Notes: generated from the sequence alone by a model not told the origin. Positions 1-14,235 are shown, counted from the first letter of the stretch. The stretch is DNA of 64,000 nt from Neoscytalidium dimidiatum (GCA_037367355.1 CM074696.1:1240001-1304000); one strand, 5' to 3'. Made by a program: numbers and translations.

Positions 1-3000
1 CGGATGTCGTTGTTGGCGAGGATGAGCTGAGTCGCAGCACCACTCCTCGCCCGCCAAACGAGAAGGACGATCCTTCCCAGCAAAAACCCACTGAGAATGG
101 CGATGCCGTCAAGGGGGACCAAGAGGGCTCAGAAGCAGCAAGGGATGCCAAGTCTGCTGCCTTAACTGCCTCAAATGAGCTACCTACGGAGGTGCGCGTA
201 AGGCTACGTAAGCTGGAAAAGTTGGAGCCAAAGTACTCTGGTATATCTCCTCGCGTCGCCGTGTGGTCCCACGATCTGACCGTCCCACAGAATTGCTCCG
301 CTCGTACCGGATCGCCCATGCGCGCGTGATTGCTATTGAACCCTTTGAAGCTTCTTTGAGAGAGCACACGCCTTTGACCTCCATTAACGATCCCGGCGCC
401 TTGGTAGAGTACCTGCAACAGCTTCAGCTTAAGGGAGACATGGTCATGGACGAGCTCAAGCGTGTTTCCGGCGAGCGTGATTCCCTTAAGCAGAAGCTGG
501 AGGAAGCTGAGAAACGTGCGACTGAGGCGCAGGAGGAGGCTGAAAAGTTGCGTTCTGCTAAGGAGACCGACGGCTCTGCTGTTGACGCCGATGCCGGAGC
601 TGCAAAGGAAAAGGATACCAAACCAGCGAATGGGGACAGGGATACTTCAGAAGAGACAGAGGATTTCTTTTCCTACGATAGCGAGCTTCCACGTGTACAA
701 AAGGAGCTACAAGAGAGGGAAGAGCAGATCGCAAATCTTGAGGAGGAGAACAAAACACTCAGAAATGACTTGACCTCTGCCAAGGAATCTGCAGAGCAAC
801 TTGTCCAGAATTTGGAGACAGCGACGCGAGATCTGCAGGCTTTGAGGGATACCAAGGACCGATCCGACAAGGATGCCGCGGAGCAGACCAAGACCTTAAG
901 AGCAACAGCAGATGAATTGAAGGAAAAGTTAGATAAGGCACAGAAAGAGCTTGAAAACCAAGAGAAGGCTCGTAGCGAGCAGGAAGGTCTGAACAAGGAG
1001 CTCCGTGTCAAGATCGAGGAAGCAAACAAGGAACTTGAAGATCTCCGCAAGGCTAAATCCAGTGATCCAACGTCCGACGAGGACAAGAAACACCTCGAAG
1101 ATCAGGTGCAACAACTGCAATCCGAATTGAAGGACCTTCGATCCACCCAGTCCAAGGCAGACCAACGCGCTGAAACTTTGAATGGACTTGTTCAAACCCT
1201 CAAGGGCCAGGTGAAGGATGCCGAGTCCGAGAAGGATCGCCTGAAGAAGGAAGTCGAACTAGGCACGAAGAAGCCTCAGCAAGAGCTTGAAAGACCCACC
1301 ACGACAGAGTCTCTTCCAGTTCCTGCCAGTGGAGCGGCGAAGAAGAAGAATAACAAGAAGAAGAAGAAGGGCGGTAAGGGTGGTGCGGCTGTCGCGGCCA
1401 CCAGTGCTACACCGGAGAGAGCCGGAACGCCTGCTCCTTCAGAGACGACCACTTTGGTTGCGGAGAAAGATACCGAAGATTGGGAAGCGCCTTTGAAGGC
1501 TACACTGGATGAACTGCGAGGTCTCTTGGAAGAGAGAGATGCAACTATCGAACGTCTCTCCAGCAAAATCAAGGACCAGGAAGCCCTGCAAGAAGAACTT
1601 GACGACTTGAGGCATGAGTTGGTGGAGGTTGGTGGAGATCACGTAGAGGCCAAGGATAAAATCAAGGAGCTCAATGCGGAGAGGACCGCTCTACAAAGCA
1701 GCGTTGAGAAACTGGAGAAGGAAATCGCAGAGCTCCGGACCAAACAAGCTTCGAGCGCGGATTCGGAGAAAGAGCGTCAAAGTTTGGCCAGCGATTTCGA
1801 AGAGCTCAAGGCTAGAGCAGACACTTTGGAAACGGATCTGGAGGCAGCACAACAACTTGCTGCTCAACGATTCAAGGACCTTACTGAGCTGAGAGAAGTT
1901 TTGCAGAAAGCACAGCCGGAGCTCACTTCTTTGCGTAAAGAGGTCGCTGAACTGAAGAATGCCAAAGAGGAAGTCGCGAACAAAGCAACTGAGGTCCGGA
2001 AGCTGGAAGCTAGGGAGCGGGATCTGCGAGCCGAAATTGCTTCTTACAAATCGCAAGTTTCTGCAAAAGATGTGGAGATCAAGTCTCTGAACGACAAGCT
2101 GAAGCAAGAGACAAGCAAAAACATTGCACTCGACCAAACGTGCAGCAAGGCCCAGAGAGATTTGGAAAGATCGGAAGGTGAGCGGTCCGAGGCAGTCGAA
2201 GCACGGGACAGGCTACAGAAAGACGTTGAGAAGACACGCGAGGAGTTGAAGACATCGCGAGCAAATATTAAGAACCTGGAGCAACAGGTGGAGAAACTGA
2301 ATCGGGACGCATCCACGCTGAGGGAGGAGATCGAGCTGAAGAGCGCTCAGTACGCCAGTGCTCAGAGCTTGATGAACAGCATGCAAGACCAGACTCAAGA
2401 GATGGGTACTCAAATGAAGGAAGTGCGTGAGAGATGCGAGAGCCTTGAAGAGGAGCTTGCCGATGCGCACAGACTTCTGAGCGAACGCAGCCGTGAAGGT
2501 GAGACAATGAGAAGACTTCTCGCAGATGTGGAGAGTCGAGCCGAGGCGCGGGTCAAGGAGATGCGGGAACGCATGGATCTAGCCATCGAGGAGAGAGACC
2601 GTGCCGAAGAGCAGGCAAACACTATCGGTCGCCGTCGAGCCAGGGAACTCGAAGATTTGAAGCAAAAGGTTAGGGATGCCGAGCGGACTCTGAGCCGGGT
2701 CCAAGAAGAGAAAGAAGAATTATCCGCTGCGGAGAAGGAGATGCGTAAGCAGAAGGAGGAGCTGGAACGTAAGGCAGCTCAAGCCAATGAAGAAGTTGCA
2801 GAGGTCAGGGCGGCGATGAACCAGTTACGTGATGCTCTGGATGAGGGTGAGAAGCAAACCCGGGAATTGGAGAGGGAGAAGGGCGAGCTTCGCCGCTCGC
2901 TTGAGGAGACCCAGACAAAGCTAGAGAAGCTGCAGAAGTCCAGCAAGGTAAGAATAGTAGCGAGCCCTTTCCGAGCCTTTCGCTGACGCAAAACAGTCAC

Positions 3001-3326
3001 TGGCTGATGAGCTCCGGGCTCTCCAATCCAAGACGAAGTCACCCACACAATCTGGCATCCAGTCATCCCGATCCTCAATCGATTCTTCACGCGGACGGGT
3101 AGCATCTCCTCCTTTATCCAAAGGCAGATCACCTTCGATCGCCACCGAAGTCGGGCAGGCATCTGGTGGCGGCATGGACCTCGTTTATCTCAAGAACGTG
3201 CTCCTCCAGTTCCTGGAGCAGAAGGATAAGAAACATCAGATGCAGCTTGTCCCAGTCTTGGGGATGCTGCTCCATTTTGACAAGAAGGACGAGCAGAAGT
3301 GGATGTCTGCAATCACGACGCGATGA
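1..3326 (+). CDS. IMH1: GRIP-domain golgin, coiled-coil tether (5' end outside window)
   Basis: Golgins with a C-terminal GRIP domain are recruited by Arl1 to the trans-Golgi and capture vesicles through long coiled coils. Exons are <1-240, 291-2947 and 2997-3326, joined in phase across 50-nt and 49-nt GT-AG introns. About 1080 residues are visible. Almost all of the protein is charged heptad-type coiled coil (Glu/Lys/Leu/Gln rich), broken near the middle by a Lys- and Gly-rich linker followed by an Ala/Thr/Pro stretch (around 1320-1440). The last ~45 residues begin DLVYLKNVLLQFLE and contain the LVPVLGMLL core, the signature of a GRIP domain. They are found only if the second intron is removed; an unspliced reading stops at 2986. 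The N-terminus lies left of base 1. Yeast IMH1 is the closest named family member; the symbol is by family, not by proven orthology. Confidence 0.9.
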
Positions 3327-4398
3327 TCTCCCAGGGAGACGCAGTGGTTTGCTATTTGGAGGGCTGCGTATGTCGGCTGTGTGTTCGACGCACGCAGCAT
3401 GCGTGCTGGAGTGAGACGGAAACAGATGACATAAGCATTCAGCTTGAGCATTGAGGGCCGTGTGGTGCGACAGGGCGATCCGGGAGAAATGTCCCCGATG
3501 TTTTCAGAGGAAGTACGTCACGACTCGGTAGGGCAGAACGTAATATGCGCGAGAAGGGAGGGGCGGACTCGGGTAGAGAGGCAGAGCGATATGCTAGTTT
3601 AGACGCAAAGGAGAAGTGTAATGCAGCAAGCTGCTCTAGCGGCAGGCACCCAAACACAGTGACGGATGGCCCATCGCCCATAGGCCCGCGGCCCAAGGGC
3701 GGACTCGGGCTGTTGCTACGGGCTATGGGCTATGGGCGTGGCAGCGTGGAGAGAGAGAGAGAGAGAGAGAGAGAGCAGTGGCACAGTGGCAGGTGGCAGC
3801 ACAAACCTGCTGCCGGGCTCGCCAGCCTCTTCCTGGGCCCTCTTGCATCATTGCCTCCGCGGCGCGCGGCAGACCCTGCCCTGCGCTCGCAGCGCTGCGC
3901 TGCGCCAGCGCTGCTCCCGACCTTAATGCGTCGCGCACACAAACGCCGACGCAGCCGTCGACCCGCTGCTGCTGGCTGCTGGCACACAGGCACTCGAGCG
4001 CAGTTTCGCCCAGCGAGACGCGCCCACACACGGCAGGCCAGGAGCCCCTCTCCCGTGACTTGTCGCACAGCCTGTATCGCGGCCAGTGACGCTTCGCCCC
4101 GCTGCCGCCAATCGCAGGGGCACGGCCCACCGTCTTCCCGGCCTCAGCACCACGACCGCAGGCCCGTCCTAGGGCAGCAATCCCTCTGAAAGCGCCGCCT
4201 CCACAACCGCAACCGCCCGCCTCCACCGTCCAAAACACCACACCACCCGCCTCCTCCCCCCTGCCCGCGAGCGCACCCGCCCGGAAGCCGTTCGATGAGC
4301 CGCGCCCGACGCGCCTCTCCGATCTCCCGATCGCCGGTCGCACCCATCCCACAGCACCTCAGTCTGACCGCACTGCGATCCAGCGCGCCCTCGCCTGT
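3327..4398. other. Intergenic region between golgin and SRPK kinase
   Basis: This 1.07-kb gap holds the golgin 3' side and the kinase promoter or 5' UTR. The right half is very GC-rich and contains a GA microsatellite. Several frames are open on both strands, but none resembles a known protein and all fit chance openness in GC-rich DNA. Confidence 0.6.
3749..3775. repeat. (GA)13 microsatellite
   Basis: A perfect GA dinucleotide tract of 27 nt lies about 620 bp upstream of the kinase start codon. On the + strand it is purine-only, as seen in GAGA-type promoter elements, though no function is shown here. Confidence 0.95.
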
Positions 4399-6472
<2,074 letters not shown>

Positions 6473-8339
6473 TGATGACCAGAGTTCTTGTGTTCGCGAT
6501 CGAAAGCTCCAAACGACTAGTCTTTTTCTGTTCGCTGCTTTTAACGGAAATAGACGAGCAAACTGGGTGTTCATGGTTTGGTTGATCATATGATAACTTC
6601 CTCTTTCTGTTTTTCTACCTTTTCTTTTGAGTCCTCATGCCGCAGTCTCCCGTTATTTCCTTGGAAAAGATCCATTGGATTGATGATGGTAACCTTTACC
6701 CTCATTCACAGCGATCCCAAGTGGATCGATATAAGATTTTGCCTAACATAATGGGGCGAATTCATCCATGGATCCAAAGAAGGGTCATCCCAAAAAAGCA
6801 ATACCGGATAGTGAAATGTAACGATGGGTGGGATTAGTAGGACGTGCTTTTCTTTCGTGGAGATGTGACGTAGAAAGCGGAGCGTGGGTACAATCGAGAG
6901 CGGCGGAGGCTCCGCGTTCAGTGAATGTTCTTTTTTCTTTTTTTTTTCTGGGATTGCGTACAGTCGAACCCTGGGACGGATTACCACTAGCATAGCCTTT
7001 CCTTTCCGTGCGTTTTGTGCTTGTTTGCTTTTTACATCTGATCCCGCACCCGCACATCATCCTCCATCAGATGCATTTTTGCCTCGAAAACGCAGAGCCA
7101 AACCTTGGCATTTTGCCCCTTACGAATTTTCTTTCTCGGCCCGCTCACGACATGCGTAAATTTCCTTCTTAGTCCTCTTAAGTTTCTCTTATCCAGGCGG
7201 GATCTTGTAGCCCATCTTGCTTCACGTCATCTTGGAGGAAAGCATCGGTTTCTAATGCGTGCGGTTTAGGTCACTTTTCGCCTGCATCTGGATTTGTCCT
7301 CTTATGCCGCTTTGCCCATTTTCCTTCGTTCTCTAGATAATGCGCACGTGAAGCGTTTTTTTTTTTTTTGTTGTATCTACTTTGAAACCCCATATGTGCA
7401 CTCATAGCTACTGCCAAGACAAATATTATGGCTTAAACTCACTTTTCCAACCTTCCCACTAAAGCACAAATATGCTGAAATTGTGGTTTATTTCGTTGAT
7501 CTCCGATGGTAACCACTGTGTTCCATGGTGGTGCGGAACGCCGCGTCATGCAGGGTCTGTCCGAAGCTCTACTGTAGCTCTTGCGAGTACTGCTAGTTTT
7601 AAGGCTATACCGTTACGCGGAGGAGATGATACACTGTGTCCGAGCTTTGGCCACAAGAAAAACCATGAGGTGAATACGGGGAAATCGCATGATGCTTTAG
7701 TTGTAAGTGATCTTTCTTCCTTTTTCCTGGCTCCGTACTTTTTTCTCCCCCTTTGGAAGTGCCTCTTCTACATGAACGACAGCTACATTTTCATTCTGTA
7801 TCTCAATGGCGGGATGGTGGATCCAAACTGTCAGGGTCAAAGACCCTTGACTTACGTTTTCCACATTCGTTTCTCGGGCTCAGGGTCTTAATTTACCAAG
7901 ATGCAATGTGGGCCAAGGTCAATAAATACTGCGATCTTTGACGAAGACTACGTAGGTGCACCATCCATTTTGCAATACTCTGAGAATACGGAAGTAAAAA
8001 AGAAAAAGGAAAAAGGAAACAGGGGAGGCAAGGCGTAAAGAATACATTGTATATTGCTTATTGCACGGACTATGTGAAGAAATGCAAACCGCATTGGCAG
8101 GGAGAGAGCCTTGGTGCGCTCCGCCGACCATAGCCAGTAGGTCCAAAGAACCAGCATAAAAAAGGAAACATAATATTTCAGCTCTCCGTTAGACAAGCGG
8201 AATATAGAACCTATGGCATTCAATAAGTCATCTACTCTATCCAAATCCTTAAAAGTGGGAAGGATGTAGATTCTCGACTAATACGTAACCAAAAATGAGT
8301 GCAGACACGAGAAAAAGGCTCCATTCCCACAAATAGTTA
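6473..8339. other. Gene-poor region after SRPK and BYS1-like genes
   Basis: This 1.9-kb stretch lies between two convergent genes, so it holds two 3' ends. It is comparatively AT-rich, with T-runs near 6930-6950 and 7361-7371. The longest frame, 7472-7891 on +, has no recognisable domain and atypical composition and is not called. No tRNA-like fold was seen. Confidence 0.5.
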
Positions 8340-9305
8340 CTATACGTGAGGAGGAAGGTATTTAGTCCAAGGATACTCGCCATGGTAAGAGTCATGGGGT
8401 CTTGTGGACGCGGGGGGTAACACATCGGAAGGTACGTAATAGTGCTGAAGAGTGGTAGGAACGGGCTGCGCCCAGGGTGCCGGCTTCGTGGGATTCAGGC
8501 TATAACTGGGAGGCTGCGGCCGATATGTGGGCGGCTGTGGCCGGGGCTTGTAAGGTCCCTGGTGGGGATTGAAGGGTATTTGGTCAACCGGTTGGCTTGG
8601 GCAGCTTTCCAGGGATTGCATGCGATCGGCAAAGCCGCCTCTGAGGGGCAGCTGAGAATTCATGGCGAGCTGGCACGCCTCAGAGTCGATGTCGTGCTCG
8701 CAGGGACACAGGTGAAGCGTGAGATCCAGAGTGGGGTCTTCCAGAGTCCAGATCGGGTTTCCGTCTGTGATGGCCATGGCAAAGTTATCGTCATGAGGAC
8801 AGCGGTAAGGGAAAGGGCACTCTGCACCATTCTTGCAGGAGATGGTGTGAGAAGGCGATTCGAGAACGAACGAGTCGTGCCAGAAGGGGCAGGATGTGCC
8901 AGACTTGGTCTGTTGATTCCAGCAGTTGACATCTGATTTGCAATTAGCTACTGAACAGCTACCGACTGCTGCATAATTTTGGATCGTCTTACAGCTCAAG
9001 TTGTACCAGATCCTCCTTCCATCAGGATTATACTCCAACTGAAGGATTTTCTTTCCCGCTTGTCGGATCTTGATCGATGGTCCTCCTCCCATATCCTTTT
9101 CTTTGTACGGTTCGGACCATGTTTGGCCAGGTCGAATGATTTTCTCACGGCCGGCAACATCTCCAACGGACTTGAGAAAGATAGGCTTCTTGCAAAGATT
9201 CTTAACGTGGACGTTGCCAGTGGCGCCAGGCACAGGATGATCAGCAAAGGCAGCTGCTGCGAAAACCAAGGCCGCAGTAGCGGAGGTAAGCTTGACAGAG
9301 GGCAT
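8340..9305 (-). CDS. Secreted BYS1/thaumatin-like protein
   Basis: This single-exon gene encodes 321 aa. An N-terminal signal peptide (about 21 residues, hydrophobic core AALVFAAAAFA) predicts secretion. The body resembles the Blastomyces yeast-phase-specific (BYS1) family: GNVHVKNLCKKPIFL near the start, an IRPGQTWSEPY block, a YNPDGRRIWYNLS block and a DLTLHLCPC strand near residue 205. At least ten cysteines after the signal peptide suggest disulphide bonds. The last ~90 residues form a Pro/Tyr-rich low-complexity tail with repeats such as YKPRPQPP and YRPQPP, possibly a wall-associated segment. BYS1-type proteins have no established enzyme activity. It stands alone between two gene-poor stretches, as accessory secreted-protein genes often do. 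Confidence 0.8.
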   Translation of the reverse strand: MPSVKLTSATAALVFAAAAFADHPVPGATGNVHVKNLCKKPIFLKSVGDVAGREKIIRPGQTWSEPYKEKDMGGGPSIKIRQAGKKILQLEYNPDGRRIWYNLSCKTIQNYAAVGSCSVANCKSDVNCWNQQTKSGTSCPFWHDSFVLESPSHTISCKNGAECPFPYRCPHDDNFAMAITDGNPIWTLEDPTLDLTLHLCPCEHDIDSEACQLAMNSQLPLRGGFADRMQSLESCPSQPVDQIPFNPHQGPYKPRPQPPTYRPQPPSYSLNPTKPAPWAQPVPTTLQHYYVPSDVLPPASTRPHDSYHGEYPWTKYLPPHV

Positions 9306-9412
9306 AACTGAAGCTCGGGAATCCTAGCCGCAAGTCAAAGAGAAAAATTGAGCCCAGTGAGATAAAGAATAAGAGCGCAGAGGATCCAGAAGGAGGTGAA
9401 GAGAGTATAAAT

Positions 9413-9426
9413 ACTCAGTTATGAGG
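9413..9426 (-). promoter_or_regulatory. Palindromic TATA-like element upstream of the BYS1-like gene
   Basis: GAGTATAAATACTC lies about 110 bp upstream of the BYS1-like start codon. Arms GAGTAT and ATACTC flank a central AA. It holds TATAAATA on + and TATTTATA on -. The position suits a core promoter; the assignment is an inference from position and base content. Confidence 0.4.
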
Positions 9427-10681
9427 GATTTTACGCTTGAACCCTGATAACCAACTGCTGCATTCCCAGACTGTTTGAAGACGAACATCTTGCTAGATGC
9501 TTAACCTGATCGAGTTAATTCAGAAGTAGTTTACCGTTCGATCACTTCTTTAACACACAGCTGAGTAGCTACGCAGTTCTGGGGGCACAGTCCACTACCT
9601 CTTGATACAGTCCCTTCCACTGCGCATATGTGGGTACGGCTCAGGAGAGTCAGGGATCAGCTAAAGACTCCGGCGCTCCATGGGAACGATACCTATGGTG
9701 CTTAGCCACCGCCTCTGAGGAGGCGGAGACACTGTGGTCGGGTACCAGATGCGTAGTTCAACCAGAAGCGGATAGAGTTGAGCAGGAACTAACAGCATTG
9801 GGGATCGGGTGCATAAATTATAGCCACCGATTTAAGGGAAGCACAAGCGACCGCACAACACTGCTGTGCCGCCGCTAGTGATGGAGAATGAGACAACGTG
9901 CAGGATTTGATTTGGAAGTGGCCGAGTAAAACAATAAGGTACGCCAAAGGGCAGACATGAGTTGCGCGGCTTGTTTATGCGTAAAAATCTCTAAGCAGAG
10001 ATGATACGTAACTCCTTGTGGCTGGTACATCTCATCTTTCGCAGCGTAGCCGATGGGGTAGTTCGTGGAGCGGAACATCGGAGGGGAAACTCAACGCACC
10101 AACAATGAATCGGGCGCTTCACTTCTTGCTTGACAGCAGTGGGCACTGCGTAAGAGAGCATTGCTGGTTCACTTTGTCCGGTGTTGGCACGAAGAAGCGC
10201 CATTCCTGATGTGCAGATAGGAAGCGGTCGCGTTATGGTATTGTGCCTCCGTCGGGCCTTTCATGTTGCGGAATGCCGCTTGAACCTTAATTTCCATATC
10301 ATCAACCAATCATTTCTTCTACCCTGCAGATTGTGTTTGCACCTTTTCACTGGGCTGCTGAGCGTGTCCGCAAACAGAGCTTGCATCGCGCTGAGCGCAT
10401 GGCGATTGGGTTTATCCAACCAGCCCTTCCAAGATTCCACAACAAGATTTGATCATTTCTGAGGGTGCTGCAGCAATATGTAAGGTCCCAACAGTAAATT
10501 CGGCTGCCGCAGTCTCGGCGAAACGAAGTTTTGGCCGTCGAAACCTCCGACTTTCTGGAATCAGCTTTGAGAGATAATCTTAAGTATAGATATAATCATA
10601 TCCTTTGCACACCCAAATTAACCGATCAGTCGGGCACTTGGTCTAGGTTAGTTGACTAGTGATATTGTGTGGTAGACAATT
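9427..10681. other. Intergenic, no gene seen
   Basis: This stretch holds only short unsupported frames. No domain, tRNA or repeat array was recognised. Confidence 0.5.
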
Positions 10682-10768
10682 TGCTAATTATGATTAGGGG
10701 TATGATTTTCGCTTCGCACCATTGAGTGTATATGTGAAAGGTCGTGGGTTCAATTCCCACAGTGTCCA
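10682..10768 (+). pseudogene. Decayed tRNA-like unit with intact 3' half
   Basis: The T-arm is perfect: GTGGG and CCCAC close a TTCAATT loop at 10744-10760, which also gives a good Pol III B box. An anticodon stem TTTCGC (10707-10712) pairs with GTGAAA (10734-10739), enclosing 21 nt. That is enough for a 7-nt anticodon loop plus a 14-nt intron. A run of eight T follows at 10771-10778, as in a Pol III terminator. The 5' acceptor strand does not pair with the 3' strand AGTGTCC, so a pseudogene or tRNA-derived remnant is more likely than a working tRNA. Read with a standard loop the anticodon would be CGC, but this is weak. Confidence 0.5.
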
Positions 10769-10957
10769 TCTTTTTTTTGGCCTTTCGAATTACGCGCTCG
10801 GAGCCAGCGGCTGTATAGCCCCTCCCCGGTTTTTTTTAACTCTTTTTTTTTTTTTAAAAAAAAAACTCTTAAGAACAAGGTGGGGTGGTGGGGGCAAACG
10901 CCTCTATTGTTCTGTCCGGCCCTTGTTGTTTTCCAAAATAGCGGATTGTGAGATGAT
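10769..10957. other. Short spacer with facing T and A runs
   Basis: A T-run and an A-run meet near 10842-10865 and could form an AT hairpin. Nothing else is seen. Confidence 0.5.
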
Positions 10958-11356
10958 CTAGCTACTAAAAGCCAATTTGGATAGAAATTCCTTGATGATG
11001 GACATCCGCTCAGACGGCTCGGGGAATGCTACGTGATCTTCGAGCATGCTCTGTATCACAGCCTCAAGCTCTTGAGGTAGAAAGAAAGCCTAGGGCCGAA
11101 TCTTGAAGTGAGTCTGATCCACAGCAGTTGGAGGCGAGCTCGTCGTAGATGGCACCATGTTCAGGATGCGATCAAGGTTGCCATGGTGATGTGACGTGGT
11201 TGCAGGTTCGAGGGTATTTTGCCTCGGAAGCATCCGACTGAATCTATCTTGGACCGTTTGATTGGTTGCTAGGTGCTGCTGGTCATAACTTTTCAAAAAG
11301 CTACGGAGGCGTCTTCTCGGACCACGCATCCAAGATGAAGCCAAGAGCAAACACAC
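10958..11356 (-). pseudogene. Interrupted reading frame, one in-frame TAG
   Basis: On the minus strand one frame runs 132 codons from the Met at 11356 to the stop at 10958-10960. It is broken only by a TAG at 11090-11092. The part after the break reads like a real C-terminus: FFLPQELEAVIQSMLEDH followed by a predicted helix ending KEFLSKLAFSS. The part before it is basic and Ser/Thr/Pro-rich. Upstream on the same strand a frame at 11422-11670 ends near a GTGAGT donor, so a first exon is possible. No family was recognised. It may be a young pseudogene (CAG to TAG would do this), an unrecognised intron that removes the TAG, or chance. Confidence 0.35.
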
Positions 11357-13054
11357 TCCAACCGATTGTGCAATTACATCTCCTGTGTGTCACTCACATA
11401 TAGATGAGGATGTACTACTCACTAGTATGCTTGGAATATAATAACGGCGGACACAAGGAAGCGCAGAGTAGCCAAACTCCTCTTGTTGAACCATTTGTGG
11501 AAATTCTGGCGTGGGGAACCTTTCGATTGCCTGCTTGCAGTAACAGAAGCGCGTGCCTGTGGCCTATTAGCTCGGTCCGCGCCGTCATCCATTGCCTTTA
11601 TCAGATGCAGCCTTCCGGCATCTTGCCGTGTTGCAGAATTCCAGACAGAACCACAGCACATCCAATACATCTCAGGGACAAGCGGTCAGCGTGGGCCAGG
11701 AATTATTCGAAGGTTGCATCCACAATGTCAGACTTGAGCCAATATTCCCAGAGGAAGTAGGGAGAGAATAGATCGGGTCAGGACGTGTGAAAATGCTAGG
11801 AGTGCAATATACAAGCGAATGTGCTTTAGCAAGCTTCCTTTGTGGGTCTGTCAGTTGGACCTATGACATCGGACGGGGCCGTTCACCTGCATTACCCTAC
11901 GGTGTTTTACTGTTCAGCATTCGCATTTACTGAGCTACGATGCAATCGTGATCACCAACCTACAATTATCCGCGATGTTATGGGCTAATAATCGATTTGT
12001 GTTTCTTCGTTAGGTTTCTAGTAAGAAGAACATTACTGTTCTTTCTCGACTGTTATAGCAAGCAACGGTTGCGCAGTGCATGGTGAAAGAGCTTAGCCGT
12101 TATAGGGAGTTGAAGCAATGGTCCGGTATAAGTATCCAAAGATATTAGTAGTAGTTTCATCCCGAAGACCGCTGTACAATGCTTCCGGCCAAATATCCAA
12201 GAGGTTTCTCTTATGCCATCCACCGTGTTGCCGGGGGGCCCAAAGATACCTACGCTCCGGATAGGAGGATATTACCGCGACCATTATGTCCCTGGCAAAA
12301 TCACGATCCACCGATACTACACAATTCAGTCAGACTCCGCTTTAAATTATTCTTTTCCCTTCGATAGAGTGGGTAAAAAGAACCCACAATTTACCGCACT
12401 CCACAGCCGCGCTTCCCCCCGTCCCCCGTTCTTCCCCGGGAAAATACGGACCGCCTTCCCTTTCCCCGCTCTCCCCCGAAATCCGCACCCGACTATTCCG
12501 ATGCGCAGAGCGATCACAGCAACAATATCACGATCTCCTAGCAATTCTCTTGACTAAGAGCTCAGATATCCGAGGTACTTGGCAGCGGCAGTTCACTCCG
12601 CGAAAGACGGAAAAGGTTCCATGAGTTATCCGACATACAACGTTGCGCATAAGGCCACAGAAGAAACAACAGAACAAGAAGACAATAGGACAGCAACAAT
12701 GCGGTGGGCCTTTTTTGCTTGCTTGATGATTGTTGGTAGAAATATTTAAATCAGTCTAGAGGGGATACTCTCGTTGAGCGTCACTTGGTTCCGAATATCA
12801 GGGTTTTGCTCGCATGCAGGCTCAGGTTGAGAGCTCCGCGTGCTCGAGCAGTGCACCAAAATAACATCGCTATGGCAAGACCACCGCATCATTTCATCAT
12901 TTGCATGGTAAAGATATGGGGTGGAATTCATGTATTCATTTATACATCAGATTCAGTCTTCTACTCCAATGATGCAACCTCATTTTCATTCGACAAAGTC
13001 ATCACCCATTAACACCTCAAAAAATATGGCTCGACTGCTTCCTGTGCACCGAGC
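11357..13054. other. Gene-poor region upstream of the aldolase 3' end
   Basis: This 1.7-kb stretch contains a pyrimidine-rich patch near 12400-12490 and many short frames without recognisable products. The frame at 11422-11670 (-) could belong to the interrupted ORF to its left. No repeat or RNA gene was seen. Confidence 0.45.
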
Positions 13055-14235
13055 TTACAGCTGACCAGCAGTGTTGAAGTCGATGAGGGCCTCCTTCACG
13101 CGGGCAGACATGGTCTTCTCACCCTCACGCACCCAAACACGAGGGTCGTAGAACTTCTTGTTGGGCTTGTCTGGACCCTCCGGGTTGCCAACCTGGGACA
13201 TGATGTAGTCCTTCTTGTTGAGGACGTAGTCACGGATACCGGTCAGGTACGCCCTAAATGATCTTTAGTTACGATAACGACAGGTCTTGGAGATATACAT
13301 ACCACTGCAGGTCGGTGTCCAGGTTGACCTTGACAACACCGTAGCTGATGGCTTGCTGGAACTCCTCCTTGGAGGAACCGGAGCCACCGTGGAAGACGAG
13401 GAAGACGGGCTTGTCATCCTTGGAGCCAATGGCCTGCTTGACGTGCTGCTGGTGCTTGGACAGAAGCTCGGGGTGAAGCTTGACGTTGCCAGGCTTGTAG
13501 ACACCATGGACGTTGCCGAAGCCAGCAGCGATGGAAAAGTAGGGAGAGATGGCGGACAGGCGCTGGTAGATGTTGAGGATGTCCTCGGGCTGAGTGTAGA
13601 GCGAGTTGTTGTCAACGTCCTCGTTGTTGACACCGTCCTCCTCACCACCGGTGATACCAATCTCCATCTCGAGGAGCTGCTTCATGGGGGCCATGCGCTG
13701 GAGGTACTTGGCGGTGGTGGAAATGTTGTACTCGACCTCCTCCTCAGACAGGTCAATCATGTGCGAAGACCAGAGGGGCTCGCCAGTCTTCTTGAACCAC
13801 TCCTCGTCAGCAGCGAGCATGCCGTCCAACCAGGGCAGGAGCTTCTTGGCGCAGTGGTCGGTGTGGAGGATGACGGGAATGCCATAGGCGGGAGCAATGG
13901 CGCGGATGTAGTGCGCCGCAGCAATGGCACCCTGGATGGAGGCGAACTGGTCCTTGTTGTCAACACCCTTGCCGGCGAAGTAGGCGGCACCGCCCTGCGA
14001 GGTCTGCAGAATGATGGGCGACTTCTTGTCGCGGGCAGCCTCGAGAGCAGCGACAACGGTGGAAGAGCTGGTAACGTTCTGGCGGAGGTCAGCCAATTGA
14101 CGGCAGAATCAAAGCGAGGATACTCACGATGGCCGGGATGGCGAAATTGTGCTCCTGAGCGTACTTGAAGAGCTTCAGAACGTCATCGCCGTAGATGACG
14201 CCGGACTTGCGGCTGAGAATGTCCTGGGCACCCAT
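13055..14235 (-). CDS. FBA1: Fructose-bisphosphate aldolase, class II (zinc)
   Basis: This cytosolic glycolytic enzyme splits fructose-1,6-bisphosphate into DHAP and glyceraldehyde-3-phosphate. Exons on the minus strand are 14235-14128, 14078-13303 and 13253-13055; both introns are 49 nt. The product is 360 aa, the usual length for fungal class II aldolases. Visible hallmarks are HTDHCAKK (zinc and catalytic region), the acidic metal-binding stretch GITGGEEDGV, GNVHGVYKPGNVKL (zinc His) and HGGSGS (phosphate loop), then the class-specific block KVNLDTDLQW. The C-terminus FNTAGQL appears only when the last intron is removed. The start Met lies directly before the conserved GAQDILSRKSGVI. A strongly G-rich tract lies 65-122 bp upstream of the ATG. 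Confidence 0.97.

Noticed and set aside
7472..7891. 139-aa frame after the SRPK gene
   Set aside because: No domain, odd composition, isolated in AT-rich DNA between two 3' ends.
13287..14168. 293-aa frame antisense to the aldolase gene
   Set aside because: It is a shadow of biased codon use in FBA1; the translation is Val/Gly/Leu-rich without a domain.
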